NCBI GenBank assembly: GCA_004794785.1
Contig: SJOL01001977.1
Location: forward strand, 19,213-83,212
Length of the DNA: 64,000 nucleotides
Direction of reading: 5' to 3'
Source of the DNA: Opisthorchis felineus
Lineage: Eukaryota > Platyhelminthes > Trematoda > Opisthorchiida > Opisthorchiidae
The position numbers and the translations under genes were made by a program. Of the stretch, positions 10,771 through 24,100 are shown one piece after another. Within the stretch, counting starts at the first letter, position 1. Every line of letters starts with the position of its first letter. The notes below the pieces were generated by a model, which saw only the letters and a program-made list of their open reading frames with translations, did no database searches and had not been told where the DNA came from.

Positions 10771-13700
10771 GAACTTAAAGAGGGGTGCTACACCTTTTGT
10801 TTGCTTGTGCCTTTCAGGTGTACGACAGCTGCTGAACGGCAAGAACAAACCCGACCCGAGAAGCTTGGGCAAAAGCCCTAATCTTGTGCACCAGTCCGTG
10901 AATCCGTGAAAACAGAGAGCTGTGGCTCAGTTATTGGTAACTCATATTGTTACGTTCGGCTCCCCTCGTAAAATGTAGTGCTGCTCAGTTTACGTTTCAG
11001 TTTTCAGTTAAACTGCTGTGTTTTTCATTGTCTCGGAATTTCTCTCCATCATTCCTTTCCTGCTTGCTACCCCTTTTTACGCTGCACGCACCTCCGCACG
11101 ACTCAGTCCATCAGATTGGGCTCTGTAACGTAGCTAGAAATACTACCACTCCCTGTCCAGCTGGCATTGTATTTGCTCCTACGTACTAGCATGATGGCCA
11201 GTCTCCTTCCTCGTTATTTTATCGGCAAACTTACCACCTTGCTGAAATTACACAACAGCTCTCTTGCCCTGAACTGCTGATCGCCCGAAGCTCAGTGCAT
11301 AACAAGGCAATCCTCTTATATCAACGAATGCCTTTTGCATCGCTAATGATTGTACCACGTACATGCTGAACAATACGTTCATACTGATTTCTTGTAAGCC
11401 TCTTGTACTATGCAAGCATCACGTAGAAAAGTTTAACAATTCGTTGGCTGCTGGTTCACTCAACACACTATACCCCTATCTAAGCCCATTTACCGACTCG
11501 TTTTCATCCGTCCAGCTGTGATAATCTTTGGAATTTTCCACTGATAGACATCATGCTAACTGTTACCTGCTCACACGCATCAGGCTCTAGTGATGTCATC
11601 CAATTTCCTCCTCTACTCAAGCTTCGTCCTTTAACAATTGCTGCCTGCAACGCCATGGATGGTCATTATTCACCCAGCCTGGCTTCCGCTTTATATCCCC
11701 ATGGATCTCCAACTGAACCGAAATTACCCGTGCTCCTACGTCAGCCTGATTCTACCTGTGTCGAACCATTTGGCTATCCCAAATCCGACTAACCACGGAG
11801 ACGCACAGCTCATGCGCGATCACACAAATCAGGGCGTCCGTTTTGGGGCCATCTAGAAACATATGCAAGCCAGTGCACGGTTGGCAAGGCACTACCACAC
11901 CAAGTCTGCTGGCACATCGGCAAATATTCTCTCTACAGTCTGGACTGTCACCTCTCGCCCTCTCGGAACACTCGCTCCAAATATGAACAAACCGCCCAGC
12001 TGACCCAAAATGTCCCGGGGACAAGTTCGTTCTAGTCCACTCAACACTTACCTCGGATTTAATAGACCTATTAGGTAATAGACTAGGGGCTTTGTTTCCC
12101 AACTGAGGCATATTCGGGCATCCCGGTGCAATTCAATTTGCCGTCCTCACAAATTCGGTGGTTTTCTTTACAATCAACGTTCCCTCCCGTGCGTTAGTAC
12201 TACCTCATATCATTATTATTGCTTACCTGAAATACATGATGCCTCATTGCAGGATGAACAGACGAGAAACCAATCAGCAGTGACTCTGGATCAGCTAGAT
12301 CAAATATTGTTGCTTTGGCGAGTGACCAGGGGCTCGACCAGAACAAACATGAGTCATGCGCAGTCATTTTGGGGAGATGCATGAAGACCCTCACCGCACA
12401 GCGGGTGAAAATCATTAGTACAACAGCCGATGGGACATGACAAGTGGTCCCTTGGACAATAGCTGTCGGTGCGCCTAGTCGACAGGTCAAAAAGCTCGCA
12501 AAAGCCAAATTCTGTGTTCTGAAACCGCCATCTTGGTTGAGGCCTACTATTCCCGACCACCGACAGCAGGTCGTCCGTCAGGGATGTCGCTCATCAGAGC
12601 AGTAGGATTTGCCCCTGGATCCTCCATTGCTTAATGAGGCTTGTGACCTCTCCGTTCCAGCAGCTGGAAGTTATCCACCAGTCGGTCAAGCTGTTTCCGT
12701 TGGTCATCGAAAGGCGATGGCTGTTGTATGGAAGCAGGGGTGAGGTGCGCCCCTTGTTCCGGTAGGCTATGCTCAGACAACCACTGTTGATGGATGGGGA
12801 AGACCAGAAAACCACTACGGCTAATGTTTCCCACCACTCGGAGGGTGTTTCTCGAACACGAAGAACAGCGGGTGACAGCTTGGTGGAGTGGGAACGTGTA
12901 TATAACAGTGCTACTGTTGACCGTCTGGGAGCACTTGGGGGTTTTCTTCAGGAGTTCTAAGTCAATGAAAGCAGGCTTACCCCATTTTCTTAGTTCCGAC
13001 ATGGCGACTGCGCAACTTCGGAGTTCGTGGCCCAAGTGCCCAAAACGAGAGAATACGCATATCTGTTCGCCCGACCGACCAGTTTCAGAACGTAGCCGTC
13101 ACGCTCCAGGATTCCGCTTCGTACTCAATGATATGACCCATGCGCCTCGTTTTCCCGTATAAGCCACTCAGCGTGCTGGGATACCTTTATGGCCCGTTCA
13201 AGATAGTCTGAATGCTTCGCCTGCTTTTCCAAGTGACCACTAGCATTCTACAGACGATTGTTGGACACACTGTCAGAGTGGACCTTCCCGGATCCTGCGT
13301 GCACAGCCCACCGGGTAATATGCAGTCAGTGGGTCGTGAGGTAAGAGGTGAATTGCGGGTTCGTGCGACTGATTATTTTCAGGTCTTCGCGGAATCTGTG
13401 TGCTAGAATACCTACAGTTAGACATTGTTTAGACGAGTCATAGGGTAGACTTTGTGTTGGCCGTTGGTAGTGGTAGTGACTGAAGTCCACAGATGTTATA
13501 CGATTAGCACGCGCTTCCTGATACCTACGCGAATATGGGAATAACATAACTTGACAACACGTTCGAACACGACATGAGCGGCAAGCAGTTGTGCCGCCAA
13601 CTTGTCCATAACGAACGTATTCACTTGATATTTTTGTTGAACAGCTTACACATATGAGCTAACTGCTTGGTTTCCTCAGACTCACATGGCACACAAGACA

Positions 13701-14819
13701 TCCGTGATCAGGAAAGTGGTTAGCTTGTAGCCACGCTCCATACATCATTTGCTTTAAAATAGACCACCCAGATGGGTTCACCGGGCGTGTTTCACCGACA
13801 TTCACGACGTCCGGAAAACGTCGGAACAATGCTATCTGCGGTCCGGCGAAAAAACTGCGGCTGCAGCACCCTCTTCCCGATTGCGAAACACTATCAGGTC
13901 CGGACTCGCGATGATCCGCCATAACCAAAGGCAAATCAGCAGGGCCCCGCAGGTTGTCCGCGGGTTGCCTCTTCGGTTGCCCGGCGCGTGGGGAATGGCG
14001 GGTTCAAGCACAGTGTATATGCACTGTCTAATTGCTAGCTTTGTTTGCTTAGATTCACCTTCGAGATTTTCCAAGAATCTACCCTTCCAACCAAGATATT
14101 TCATCACAATATCATTGCGATCACAAAAAACTGGTACCAAATAAACATAGCGGATACGAAACTAGGTATTTCGGGAATGTTCGTGCAGGAAGTGTTATAA
14201 ACGAAGAAAAGTAGATGGGTTTCATCCTAACTATCTGACCCCGAGTAAACCAATATCCCAGCTTTACGACATTTTTTCAGGTAACCAGGATATCTTAAAA
14301 CCACACCACTCTACTGGCAAAATAGGGATTGCTCGCCTCCACACACACACGGCGCTGCATTAGGCGAAGTTCACTTCTATAGGCCCTCAGTTATGCCAGA
14401 AACTTTTCGAACTGATACATCAGCACTCACTATAAACGGTATCCCAACTGATACCCTAGTAGGAGCAGCAGAGATCTTGTCCGCCTAATTCTTAGCGGTA
14501 GCATTGAACTGTAGAATATACATACTGGTAGCGTAGCCATCGATAACCAACCTTCACTAACAACATTCAAATAAGAAATACGACAGATCCCAAATACAAA
14601 GCCTTGACGCGCGTATCTGTACGCCTAGATGGGATCGCACAGGTTGCCTTCAACGCACTGCAAATAGAGGGATCTTGGTTGGAGTGGATAAAGTTGTGAA
14701 CTGTAATCTTGATCTGGGCCCGGCACGGACAGCAGCACGATTAGATCCTACTTGCTTCTGGCTTCCTAACTGAGGACAAAAATAGTAGGCCCTATTGACC
14801 CCAGCGGTCTGCTTCAGTC
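10771..14819. other. Unassigned intergenic DNA upstream of the TTLL gene
   Basis: Several frames of 90-134 codons on both strands (for example minus 11752-12111 and minus 12631-13035) show no domain, no shared splice phase and no repeat relation that I can see. A short CA run lies at ~14341. Confidence 0.3.
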
Positions 14820-15153
14820 GTCTCACGTGAACCGCGATGACAACGGTTGGTGGTTGGTTAGCAACCTCCCGCCTCGTGTTTAGTAGATTACGGCTCTGGA
14901 GGCCTGAGAAGTGGTGGGCGAAATACGGGGGATTCCGTTCTTGCCTACCACCGCCGGGTCGTCAAAAGGACTGTAAGATTGTTTTATCGAGTCAAGGTTG
15001 CTAAGATCTATTCAAACCCCGCACAGTATGATTTGATTATTTTCTCGGACCTCACATGGATGTTAGGCCTTCTTGTGCCCATTACGGAAGCAAAACTGCC
15101 TGACGAAAATGGCGTAATTTCGGTGATAACAAGGAAGTCCGTCGAGGAATTCG
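14820..15153 (+). promoter_or_regulatory. Putative TTLL promoter/5' UTR with X-box-like site
   Basis: Relatively GC-rich stretch just upstream of the putative start. GGTTGGTTAGCAACC at 14852-14866 is an inverted repeat whose right half, AGCAAC, fits the RFX half-site RGYAAC; the left half has two mismatches. A CACGTG E-box lies at 14824-14829. No TATA box is evident. An open plus frame covers 14979-15314 but lacks recognisable similarity. Confidence 0.3.
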
Positions 15154-15171
15154 ATGGCCGATACCACTTAC
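15154..15171 (+). CDS. TTLL6: TTLL exon 1 (putative initiation exon)
   Basis: Six codons, MADTTY, ending at a GTAAGA donor. It joins in phase 0 to 15212 across a 40-nt intron. The start was chosen because this ATG is the first after an in-frame stop at 15127-15129. The -3 base is T, so the Kozak context is weak. An unseen upstream exon or a trans-spliced leader is possible. Confidence 0.5.
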
Positions 15172-18100
15172 GTAAGAGGATAAATGTTAGCAAGCTATAT
15201 AGGAACTATAGTTTCTTACAAAAGCGATATCAAATACGATCAACCGTAGAGATCAAGGAAGTTCTTCTTCTTCGTCTTCTGTGTATGATGCACCAAATGA
15301 TGTATGCGAAGTAAATAAGGATGAAGTGTCAGCCTCGCGTGGTCTTGGCTTAATCGATGATGAGAATTTGTTCATCCTACCACCGGAGGATGCAGAAGAA
15401 ATTAGTGACCGTGAAGAACTGAGGCAAGAATATCATGGTGTAATAACAAGTAAGGATATGTGTGTTGATCATCCGTATTTGAAATAAAAGGCAAATTAGC
15501 TGATGACGACGCATTAGATAATAGTTTACCGCCACATTCCTCGAAGAAAAAGAAGAAAAAACGGTTTGCTTCTTTAATCTACCTAACATTTTGCGCACTA
15601 CAGTCCGTACACAATCAACCTGTCGAACTGCAAATATGATTCGGGTAAGTGGGGAATCAGATGCCGATTTTTGCAAAATAATGTTTCAGGAGTGCTAGTT
15701 CAGAAGGGACGTTTTTTCCACCACCAAGGTTTTGCTTGCTTCAAATTCTTGCCGTGAAAGCTTCGCCCACGAGGAGACAACACAGAAACAAAATTAATAT
15801 TCTGATTCTGAGTTTGATTTTTGGGAGATATTGGGTGGTTCCCTTTCTCCATCATTTCTCAGAATTCACGATTTCACTAGTGTCGGGTTATCTCATCCGG
15901 TACCACTTTGATTTGTCTAATGAGACCTTGATCGAGCAGAAGTTTAGACCAGTTATCTGTCATGGTGATGAATACAGGCGACGGATGTTCTTTACATTTC
16001 ATAGGAGTACCTGGTAAAACAGAAAACATCCCTGTACAAGATAAATACGTTCAAAGTCCTTCCAACATTTGGTACTCCCTAACAGCAACTTGGCCGGATA
16101 AACTCGGTTATTGCAGACACAGACAATTACGTTTGGCGTAAAATATACTTACAAAAGTTGTGTGTTTTGAGAGATGCCCAAACAACCTGATTCAAATACG
16201 ACAGAAAGATCGAGACGAATGAGGCTTGACTATGGGGGGATATAACAGAGCAATACAGCAAACCGGTAAATCGGTGGATGCAGAAGTTGCAATTTTATGC
16301 TCAGAGAGGGCGGCTACTGAGGAGCATCGGTTGAGTTGAGGGGAACCAAGAAAAAGAAAACGTGTGGATACCCATTTAAGCGAGACAAAGAAGCGTGCAC
16401 GTTTTGCTTTGAAGCACAACGCGAGGAACTAACGATAAGTTTAAACGAACATCGTCAGTCGCGCGCTCAATAGCGCACATGCAGCTAAGTCATTGCTTTC
16501 AATGCATACATTCCCTTCCCGATCTCCCCAATGATCAATCCACTGACACACCTCTGTTAACGCATCAATTATGCCAGCTACCACCTCCGATGCGAAGCTG
16601 TCTACCCATACCTCCCCAGGTTATCGGCCAACAAAAACATGACAGCTGTAATCATTGCTAAATAAGTGCGCAGTTTTTACAGCTGGGGACAATGACACCA
16701 CAATACAAAGTAGCGACATGAAGAGCATAACATTTGAAACTTCTGGCTACTGCAATTACTTTAGTCAGCTCTAATCTTTGTCATTTCGTGCTTTTTACCT
16801 TGTCGACGGCAAACAATTCATATCAACCACACAAAACATGGTATTGCCATAACAAAGTCTTAAATTGGTAATCATGGAGCATAGTAGCACAAATATTTGC
16901 AAACAAGTGCAAGAGTCTCCGAAATACTGTGTATGTATAAATCATTGGTTAGACTCTCTTGCAGTCACCATTTGGTCGACAGAAGTGTTTCAGTGGCAGC
17001 ATGTCCGTGACTTTAGGGGATGTAGTTCCGGGTGACCAAATGTGGCAGCCAACAACGCCCCCGTACCATATTTATGCCCAATTTCCCCCCGCTTTTTTGA
17101 ATAAATATTGGACTAGAGGCAGAACTGCCTAGCATGATGAGTCACTGTGCACTTGGAGAGCTGCTTTAGAAACTGGTAAAAAGGCTCGGGTAAACCAACT
17201 CATTAAGAGGTGGTTATTTTTCTTCCTAAAAGGCTCTATATACCGGGTGTGTTCAATATGCCTGGAGCAAAAGCAAGGAACTGACAAGCGTTAAGGCTAA
17301 AAGTTGGAAACTTGGAGCCGCAGTAGTTGGACCAAAGGACGCATGAGAAAATCTAACCAGCCCAAAAGATCAACGACAACCATCATAAAAGCATGGGATT
17401 TGGGAAACGAGGTCCTAGGATAGGCACGTGGCTGATTATTTTTGCTAAAAATGCGCACGTGTTTTGGACTATCAACTACATCGTGTTATGTGGTGAGGTG
17501 TAGTAATTTTATCTAGTACACAATAATTGTTGCAATGTCTTTGCTCCTCAAAATTATTCTTCTGACACCATCATCATCATCATCAGAGGCAGCAACATCA
17601 GTGCATTATAGGCCCGCAAAGGCCACGTCTCGCACCTATACAACTACACGTCTCTTACTGTGGCCTGGTACACGCGACCACTTAGATCTAGTGACATGCC
17701 TTTTTGAAACCACAAGTGACCCAAATTAGCAAACGTTATTCGAGCGTTTGAGATTCATGCACTAACTTCACCAGACACATTTTTGTCAGAGCTAATACAA
17801 CTATCGATGTACGAAGACTACCTCGGGCGCGCTCGGGTCGTTACATGGGCTTTAAATTCTTATCCGGTGTCAAGCTACAACATTTTGCACGGCTTTTGCC
17901 GCTACGTTTAGCGGCTTATACGTTCCGTGAATATATCTGTAGACCTCAGTTTACTTCGTAAAAAAATTGGCCCTAAGTTGCTCTTCGGAACATCGACGAT
18001 TAGGTTGCTAAGAAACTGGAAGTCTATAATGCAGTCTGCTAGCTATGGGCCGCAGGTTCAACGAAAAGTACGCAAGCGGGGAAAAGATTACATTCTACAT

Positions 18101-21100
18101 ATGGAGAACGGAACAATAATGGTTAAAAACACACGACATCTCCCAAAATATTATAAAGTTGAAATAGCAAAGACAGATTTAGAATGTTTCTACAAGCTGT
18201 TCTTCTAACGCTTAAGCGTTTTGTAAGCCTTCAGAGTGTTAAAAATACCAGATGTAATAATGCACATCCGGGTTTCACCATAAACCAAGTACCTGTATGT
18301 TGAGAGTTCATTCCTGATACAGAAACTACAATTTTTAACTGTTTGCTATTGAGCTTCTAATGCATGTCTAATGCATGCCCCGGAATAAATGGCGGTGACT
18401 ATCAGGTGACTGAAAAGTTTTGTCAAAAGTTTCAGCCTTTGCATGATACCAGAATATGGGGCTTGGTCGTCAGGCAATGACGTAACGTCCAAGTGGACTA
18501 GGTAGATAGAATGAAGGGCTTTGACAAAACGTTTACAGGAAATCGTGATATCAAACTAAAGATCGGGTTTTGAAAGCTTCCGCTTATCTGTGACTCCAGG
18601 AGGACAGTCACTATCATGAATATCGGCATGAATGTATCTGTTCACTATGACTATCATGGCTAGGCTCTACACTTTCTCTTCAATGTTCCGGAACTTTGGT
18701 TAATCACAGTCACTTCTCAATAACATGAAAATACAGGAGTGCGTCTCCAAGTGTGTTATATTATTAACCACCCTTTGTACATCCCAATTCTAACTAGAAG
18801 CAGACCACCAGTGAAGAACATGTGAGGTGTTTAGTCCGTTCAACAGTGACTTCTGAATAATGATTGTTCACAGCGTACTTGTCAGTTTTTGATTACGACG
18901 ATTGAACGTAATAATTCTTGGCAACAACAAGTGCAGAAAAGGCGAATCTTACGTCCAAGAAACACTCAATTATATGTGGTGCATAAAAAGACCGTTTTTA
19001 AGGATGCCTTTTTGCCTGAACTTGCGTCAATTAAGCAGCATTTCCTAAGTAGTACGCTTTACAATTTCCTATTTCAGTTCGTCGGGTAGCTCGCCGATTT
19101 GGATTTCGTGAGGTCGAAGAAGACGATGAATGGAATCTCTATTGGACGGATTTTTCAGTTTCTCTTGACAGAGTATTTGTTATGAAAACATGGCAGGTAA
19201 GTTACGAATAAGACATAGTGTTCTGAAACGCAGATCGTCGCTGCCGGGCTAATGTGAACGGCAAGTCGAGATTTACATTGTTCTATGTACTGAAATGATG
19301 CAGAAAACATTCGTAGCTAAAATGTGGTTTAGTTCATTGCAACCGGGAATATTTCTACGAATCTCAGATTACTTGTAAACTACCGCCTTGTTGCGCTGGC
19401 TATTTTTGATCTACTGAAGAATGTCACACCGGCGCAACTCTTTTCATGGCGCTGAAACGACGATATCAATCCCTAAACCTTTCTGTCTTGAATTATTATT
19501 CAGCACTTGCTTTACTCTTCACGTTACTGAGAGGAAATAAGTCTGTAAGGAGGAAGGTGGGTTATGTATAATACGGCTAGGTAGTTTTGCCGAACGCAAC
19601 TAAACAGCTTGATCTGATGAATCCAAAGTTTCTGTGTAATTCTGCCCACCAAAACCTCCAAGCTTGTTGCAATCCCATCTAAAGGGAAATTGTTATGCTT
19701 CTATAAAGAATGCTGTATGACAGGGGAAAACTTCGTATCTCAAACTGCTCCCGCAATGAAAGTCCAAATCTAGCTTAACCCCTAAGCCGAAGCTATCCTT
19801 CTGTTTGACCGAAACCTATATAGAAAAGAAATACATTGGATTAAAGATATAAAAATTCCAGTCTTCTTACAAGGTCAACTGTGTAATTCTGGTTACTTCT
19901 TTGAAGCTACCGACAATATGTCTGGCTACACAATGTCTCGTACAGGCCATTCCAAAGTACACAGATTTTGATTAAAAATAACAGCGCTAATGGCGAGTTT
20001 ACTTTTTGAAACAGTTGCCTGTTAAATTGGCCTCATAGGTTTTTAACAACAAATATGCATCCCATATCAGCTTGGCGGACTGAAAATGAGATGTTCGCGT
20101 TGCATCGTTTCCCAGCAGATGAATGTCCAGCAATAGGCTTTCACATTGGCTTCATCGTTTGGCTAACGTCACTGGCTGTCAATGAGACGGGTTTTGAGGG
20201 CCACATTCAAGCATATAGCATCCAACAACTTAGGAAGTGGCTTTGCGTTCTCAACCAACTAATCACATCGCATTCAGAAAAATAAAATTAAAGTGAATTT
20301 GTTGTCTTTGTCTTTGAAACTTTTTACCTTCGTAGGCGGGACTTGAAGTTCATTTAGTTGTAAGTAACGGCTTGTGTTAGGGGGATTAAATTCTTCACTA
20401 ATAACGTTTACCAGGTGACCTTCAGCTGTAGTGTTTCACGATACGTCTAATTTCGTGGAAGCCTATTCTACGAAAGTATGCATGCTACCCTCTTCATCTT
20501 TGTCGGCAATAAATGCAGCTCTATGCTGACATAACTTATGCTCCGGTGGGCAGCGTGTCCAGCCACTACAGCTAATCCTTTCGTCAAATACCACATATAA
20601 AAGTGTCAGACGCGCTCCACTGAACACATCTTTTAAACAGAAATAACAAATGGAGCTATTGCATAAACAGTACGTCACCGGGATTTGTACCACAACAATC
20701 GACAGACATTGTTATAGTTTTTTTAGCTCAACAATAGAGACCCCTTTGGTTCCCTGTTCATTTACCTGTAGAATCGTCCACAGAACAATGACTAAACATT
20801 CCTTATAGAACGCTTAATCAGCTGCCTAAGATTCATCGTGGGACTAAGCTGCTGGTTTGTTATAACTTCCCACTGCTTTTTGAAATGGTTTTAATAGGAT
20901 CGCGTTCCTAAAAGGTGAAATTATGAAAGCATACTGAGACATAAAGCAAAATATAGCTTCCGCAAGGTGAGCGTGAAGCGTGCATTTGTTGGTCGGTTGA
21001 GTTAAGGTACAAACTAAGGTCTAATGTACATAAGCTGTTCGTTGTCGAACTAAGCCAACAGAGATTAAATGATTTTGTTCCATATTGTCAAAATTAATCA

Positions 21101-24100
21101 GTAATCCAGTGGACATCTACTTTAGGTGATGCGCTTTAAAAATTTGACTCTTTTGAGTTAAACGGGGGTAAATCAAGTTGAAACAACGGTCCCTAAAACT
21201 TTTCAAACATTATTCAATTCGCTACAGTTTTGAACCAATGAACAAGCTGAACAGTTATGTGAGATTTATGAATCCATCCAACAGAACGCAAAGCTTTTAA
21301 CATCGCATTCAGTTATTAAACCAGGCATTAAACTGTTTGCGCGGATGGATAGCGTACGAAGATCCGTGAAACGGTGACGGACTGTGTGAGGATAGATCAG
21401 AAGTATGGAAAACAAGGCTGAACTATTTGGCAAAATAACCTGATATCACCGGTAGCGTTTCATTATCCCAGTGCAAATCGATACAGGACTAGATCCAAAG
21501 TGTGACCAGCCGGGTAAGCTTGGAACTTTCTGACCGTTTTATAAATCACTTTTGAAACTTGCGGCTAACGCAGACAAACTCATCTTAACTACGTTTACAA
21601 GTGAAATGTTGATAGAACTTCGGAACACTTTGTGTGAAATGTTTATGGGTCTACAGAATTTATTTGGACGACTGTGCATCTTTCCTTCAGAAAATCAATC
21701 ATTTTCCTGGCATGTCCGAATTATGTCGAAAGGATTCACTTGCAAGAAATTTGAACCGAATGGCCAAAATATTCCCTAAAGACTACGCGATTTATCCCAA
21801 AACATGGAGTCTGCCAGCAGAGTGAGTGGGGAGTTAACAGTATAACAAGTTAAATTCCTTTCTTATCCGTTCCCACTTGAGATTATTTTGAATCGCTTCT
21901 GCCAAATGAAAACAAGAAATCCCAATGTAGGTCAGCGTTCCAAGTAAATAGACCGGTTTGTTTTTTCGACAGAACGCAGTGCTCATATGTTTGTTATCAA
22001 CTTTTTGACAACCCCAGACCAGTTTTGCCGTTCTTGGGGCTCGTCAGATAGACATTGACTCGGAGTTCTCACCAACCTTTTGTTCTGCTCAAATACTGAG
22101 CTGTACGTGAACGTCGGAATGTATTGCTTTGAAAATTACACTGGTGGAAACGACAAACTAAATGAATTTTCATTTTGTGATATTCTTCAACAGAATGGAG
22201 TTTACCTGTGGCGTCTTTCTAATGCTTGGCTGCTATGATGCCCGAAGAATTTGCATGAGCTGACCAGCTGTTATTTTATCAAGACCTTGACTGGAAAAGT
22301 GAGAAAGTGGCAACTAAACTTGAGTCGAAAGTCTTTCATTTGAGGGCGTGAAACTTCGCCACCGAGCCACCTCAACCGGTATTATTTCCTTTGCTCCGGA
22401 CCCAGGAAACTTTCAAAGTAGCGGGGTGGTCTGTTTGCTGAAAGAGGTGTAATAGGTATTAACATATAGAAAGAAGCGTTGGTAGCTCTGGTTGTGAAGT
22501 TCATGGTTGAAATGTTGTCCAGACTTTCTAGTATTGTTGTTTGCAGAATTATTCATGCAACTAACGGGCAAAGATCACTGGTTGCGAATCAGAGGGGTAA
22601 AGATTAAAGGTCATCCAGGCTCTGGCCAAACGGAACACTAATCAACCAATAAATGGCTTGGCCACTCAAATGACTGACAAAAATCGAAACGCACAGCCAG
22701 TTATCGCAGCACACATGCACCGTGACTCAGCGCCCACGCACATGTACTGCGACCCACCGAAACACGACCACGCACCAGTGATTTCCACTGATGTCCACCC
22801 AACTAGTGGCGAAACGTATGCAGTAAAACTGCCATGCTCAGTGAACATTTCAGCTACCAGCAGTAGATACTCAGCGGTTAAAGGGAAGGTGTGGTATGAT
22901 TAAGTAGCAGCTTAGCTAGCGATGCGTGGAACCCATAGATGTGTACATTACGAGCGTTGGTGTTTGTATCTTTGCCAATGCACCAGATGTTTAATTCCGA
23001 CAGTGTTTCTAAATGTTTATACATCTTGAATAGATTAGCGAGCCCCGTTTTTACACCTACTTTTATCAGTCTGTCGTTCAAAACGTCTAGAATCTTGACT
23101 GAGCGGAGAGAATTTCAGTAGCGTTTCCGTACAATTTGATGCCATTTAACGAACACAACCGTGAGGCTTGTTGAGTTGGGGAAGCTTTTGTTATTTCCAA
23201 TAGAAACTTTCTGTATCTAACGTAAGCAACAGCGGAACCAAAGTACTGTCGAAATAGACACCCAGTTTTGTGAAACACAGTCCAACCTATCCGCCCAAAT
23301 ACCTATAGTCTTTCCCTTGGGAGAACCTCAAAATTTATTACTCTGAATATTATTTGAATATTATATATATTATTTGAATATTAGTTTAAACGAAAACATT
23401 TACTCTAGCATACGTCACTAAACTCGAATGACATAAGACTGGCAGTGTTTAAGCATTGAGTTTAACCGAAACCATTTGTTAACCATAAACAGAAACCCGT
23501 ATATTATCACGAGTGAGTGTGGCCCATCTGATAGTCGAAGTCAGATCATTTTAGTCCTTGGGAAACAAGAAAAATATCCCCCGAGGACTGTCACTCATAC
23601 ACCAGAAGACTTACCTTAGATGTTCGCAGCAGGCAAGCGGTTAGCTCTACGTCAAGATTAACATTAGCTTGTCTAATTTCTCAGTCATCATTTTTCAAAA
23701 AGAGAAACTCATTCCAGCCTTACAGAATTTCGGAACTCAAGACTGGTCTTGAGAAAACCGTTAGTTCTCGCGCGACTCCCATGGGAGCCACTACTTTGGT
23801 TTACCGCGGTAATGAATGAACAACAGTAGTTTGTTGCTGCAATAACAATCCAAACGATAAGGACAGCAAGAGAATTCACTTGTTTCATGCATGACTATTA
23901 TGTCAGTACCCCTTGAACTGAATCAGTTGGTTTGAAAAATTGTGCAGTGTTTGAGATATGAAATCACCGATTCGATCTTGGGCAGAAAAACGACCACTGT
24001 TGTTGCACTGTAAGAGTGGAGGACATTGTGATCCGATTTCGATGGATAATCGCCTTAGGCAGGTAACCTGGTGTTTGGAATTTACACTAATGCGATAATT

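Noticed and set aside
14979..15314. 111-codon plus frame overlapping the TTLL start
   Set aside because: It ends without reaching the conserved frame and has no similarity. The phase-consistent micro-intron model explains the same DNA better.
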